Part shown: piece after piece, positions 6,736 to 7,783 of the stretch | How positions within the stretch are numbered: position 1 is the stretch's first letter | How the letters are laid out: every line of letters starts with the position of its first letter | Source of the DNA: an uncultured Fibrobacterota bacterium | GTDB taxonomy: Bacteria > Fibrobacterota > Chitinivibrionia > Chitinivibrionales > CAIOZP01 | Reading direction: 5' to 3' | Assembly (NCBI GenBank): GCA_903862805.1 | Contig: CAIOZP010000697.1 | Location: 1 to 7,783, forward strand | DNA: 7,783 nucleotides | The notes under the pieces: generated by a model | The model's input: the letters and a program-made list of their open reading frames with translations, nothing else | Databases searched by the model: none | What the model was told of the DNA's origin: nothing | Program-made: the position numbers and the translations under genes

Positions 6736-7668
6736 ATGTTCCTTATACGTTTTGCAGTAGTAGCATTTGTCAAGATCATGCTGATCTTTGCGCCGAAAAA
6801 ATCATACAAAAACATGCTCGCGTCAATTCTTCCACCCGATGAAAAAAACAAGGGTTTCGATTTGCGCAAGTGGACTTACGAGTCCGTTCCATCCCGCGAT
6901 GGACGCGCGATCCACAGGTTTTATCATCAAAGAAGCACACTTCCGAATGCGCCTGTTCTTTTGTGCCTGCACGGTTTGAACTGGGATGGCCGGACATATC
7001 TCAATTTTGATTCTTTGGCGGACCGCTTCGAAATCATCGCCTACGATTTTCCTGAAGACAATCACTGGTATCATGGAGAAATGGATGATTTTGTCGATTT
7101 GCTTGCCGACTTCGTTTCTGTGACCAAACTCGAGCGATTTCATCTTGCCGGAACATCGTTCGGTGGAATCATTGCCCAGCGCTTTGCGTGTGCGATGTGC
7201 GATAGCGTCCAGACGCTTCACCTGATTTCCACGAATATCCCAGGTAAAGATATAAAGGAAAGATCACACCGTATTTCGGCCATCACAAAAAATTTGTCTG
7301 ACTGGCAGATTCTGTGCGTGATCGATCGGGCCACACAAAGGTTCCTCAAAAACACCTCCGAACACCACCGAGAACGGGTGCGCCCACTGTTCCGAATGAA
7401 AAAACCTGCTTGGTTTAGACAACTTGCCGAATCTCTCGCCGGATACGATGGCAGGGAATGCGCTAAGAGCCTGACATGTCCGGTTCTCGTTATTCACGGA
7501 ATGGCCGACTTTCTAATCCCCGCAATTGCGACCGGAACATTCCGGAGAACTCTTCAAAATGTCGAACTTGTTATTATCCCCGGTGCAGGACACGATCTTG
7601 TATACAACAACGCTTATCAGGTTTGTGCGCTCATCGCCGATTTTATATCAAGAAAAAGTCCGCACTGA
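6736..7668 (+). CDS. Alpha/beta hydrolase fold protein with N-terminal hydrophobic segment
   Basis: A 310-residue predicted serine hydrolase of the alpha/beta fold. H-G-L-N-W-D-G at 79-85 forms the oxyanion region after strand LLCL. The nucleophile elbow is G-T-S-F-G-G with Ser141. The acid is Asp258 in H-G-M-A-D-F-L-I-P and the base is His286 in G-A-G-H-D, so the triad is complete. The lid region (about 170-235) is rich in charged and aromatic residues. Residues 1-19 (MFLIRFAVVAFVKIMLIF) are hydrophobic and could be a membrane anchor, so the enzyme may sit at the inner membrane. If the in-frame ATG at 6778 were used instead, most of this segment would be lost. Substrate cannot be told from sequence: esterase, lipase and C-C hydrolase members share this fold. 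No terminator is visible after its stop before the tRNA promoter. Confidence 0.88.
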   Translation: MFLIRFAVVAFVKIMLIFAPKKSYKNMLASILPPDEKNKGFDLRKWTYESVPSRDGRAIHRFYHQRSTLPNAPVLLCLHGLNWDGRTYLNFDSLADRFEIIAYDFPEDNHWYHGEMDDFVDLLADFVSVTKLERFHLAGTSFGGIIAQRFACAMCDSVQTLHLISTNIPGKDIKERSHRISAITKNLSDWQILCVIDRATQRFLKNTSEHHRERVRPLFRMKKPAWFRQLAESLAGYDGRECAKSLTCPVLVIHGMADFLIPAIATGTFRRTLQNVELVIIPGAGHDLVYNNAYQVCALIADFISRKSPH

Positions 7669-7680
7669 TCCGCATCAATA

Positions 7681-7709
7681 TTGACACAACAAAGGCTTCG
7701 ACTTATATT
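7681..7709 (+). promoter_or_regulatory. Sigma-70-type promoter of the tRNA-Arg gene
   Basis: TTGACA (7681-7686) is a perfect -35 and TATATT (7704-7709) a near-perfect -10, separated by exactly 17 bp. The tRNA starts 11 nt after the -10, giving a leader of about 4 nt. The bases after the -10 are GC-rich (GGGCCG at 7711-7716), a discriminator type typical of stable-RNA promoters under stringent control; that control is inferred, not shown. Confidence 0.85.
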
Positions 7710-7719
7710 AGGGCCGTTC

Positions 7720-7783
7720 GCGGTTGTAGCTCAATTGGATAGAGCATCTGACTACGGATCAGAAGGTTCGGGGTTCGAGTCCC
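7720..7783 (+). tRNA. tRNA-Arg, anticodon ACG (3' end beyond window)
   Basis: The 5' acceptor arm is GCGGTTG (7720-7726), followed by TA, D-stem GCTC with GAGC (7729-7732 and 7742-7745), anticodon stem TCTGA with TCAGA (7747-7751 and 7759-7763), and loop CTACGGA with anticodon ACG at 7754-7756. The variable loop is 5 nt. The T-arm starts CGGGG TTCGAGT CCC and is cut by the window edge, so the last T-stem pairs, the 3' acceptor strand and any encoded CCA are not visible. Bacterial tRNA-Arg(ACG) is normally edited to inosine at A34 by TadA and reads CGU, CGC and CGA codons. Confidence 0.95.

Noticed and set aside
7476..7742. An 88-codon open frame on the plus strand that runs from the end of the hydrolase gene into the tRNA.
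   Set aside because: It overlaps the hydrolase in another frame and ends inside the tRNA; nothing in its translation supports a gene.

Overview
The window looks like chromosomal housekeeping and envelope DNA from a Gram-negative bacterium. A member of the FCB group, possibly Fibrobacterota or a relative, is my best guess. Three things point there: a large outer-membrane protein with a C-terminal OmpA peptidoglycan-binding domain and a K-V-D-T-rich linker; a secreted subtilase of a type common in FCB genomes, with a C-terminal tail resembling a FlgD or sorting-type Ig domain; and a mid-range GC content. Clear AGGAG-type ribosome binding sites and a TTGACA/TATATT promoter argue against Bacteroidota proper. 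The phylum call is inference and was not tested by any search.

Layout. Positions 1-1843 (minus) hold a secreted S8 serine protease cut off at its C-terminus by the window edge. Positions 1844-1964 hold two hairpins, one of them a good intrinsic terminator for the gene upstream. Positions 1965-3641 (minus) hold an OmpA-family outer-membrane protein. Positions 3642-3757 are a divergent regulatory region, ending in a small hairpin that covers the ribosome binding site of the next gene. Positions 3758-4627 (plus) encode an HDOD-domain protein. Six bases later, in convergent orientation, 4634-6661 (minus) encodes a long U32 'peptidase' family protein of the RlhA type. A 74-bp divergent gap separates it from 6736-7668 (plus), an alpha/beta hydrolase. 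A TTGACA-17-TATATT promoter then drives a tRNA-Arg(ACG) that runs off the right edge at 7720-7783.

How the genes fit together. The protease and the OmpA protein are both exported envelope proteins on the same strand, but a terminator between them suggests separate control. HDOD (signalling), U32 (probably RNA hydroxylation) and the hydrolase show no operon structure together, since they are convergent or divergent. I see no CRISPR, transposon, prophage, toxin-antitoxin or defence cassette, and no clear new multi-gene system. The most interesting signals are the hairpin over the HDOD ribosome binding site, the near-identical 30-bp tandem duplication in the OmpA linker, the phylum-specific-looking barrel, and the retained HD residues of the HDOD protein.
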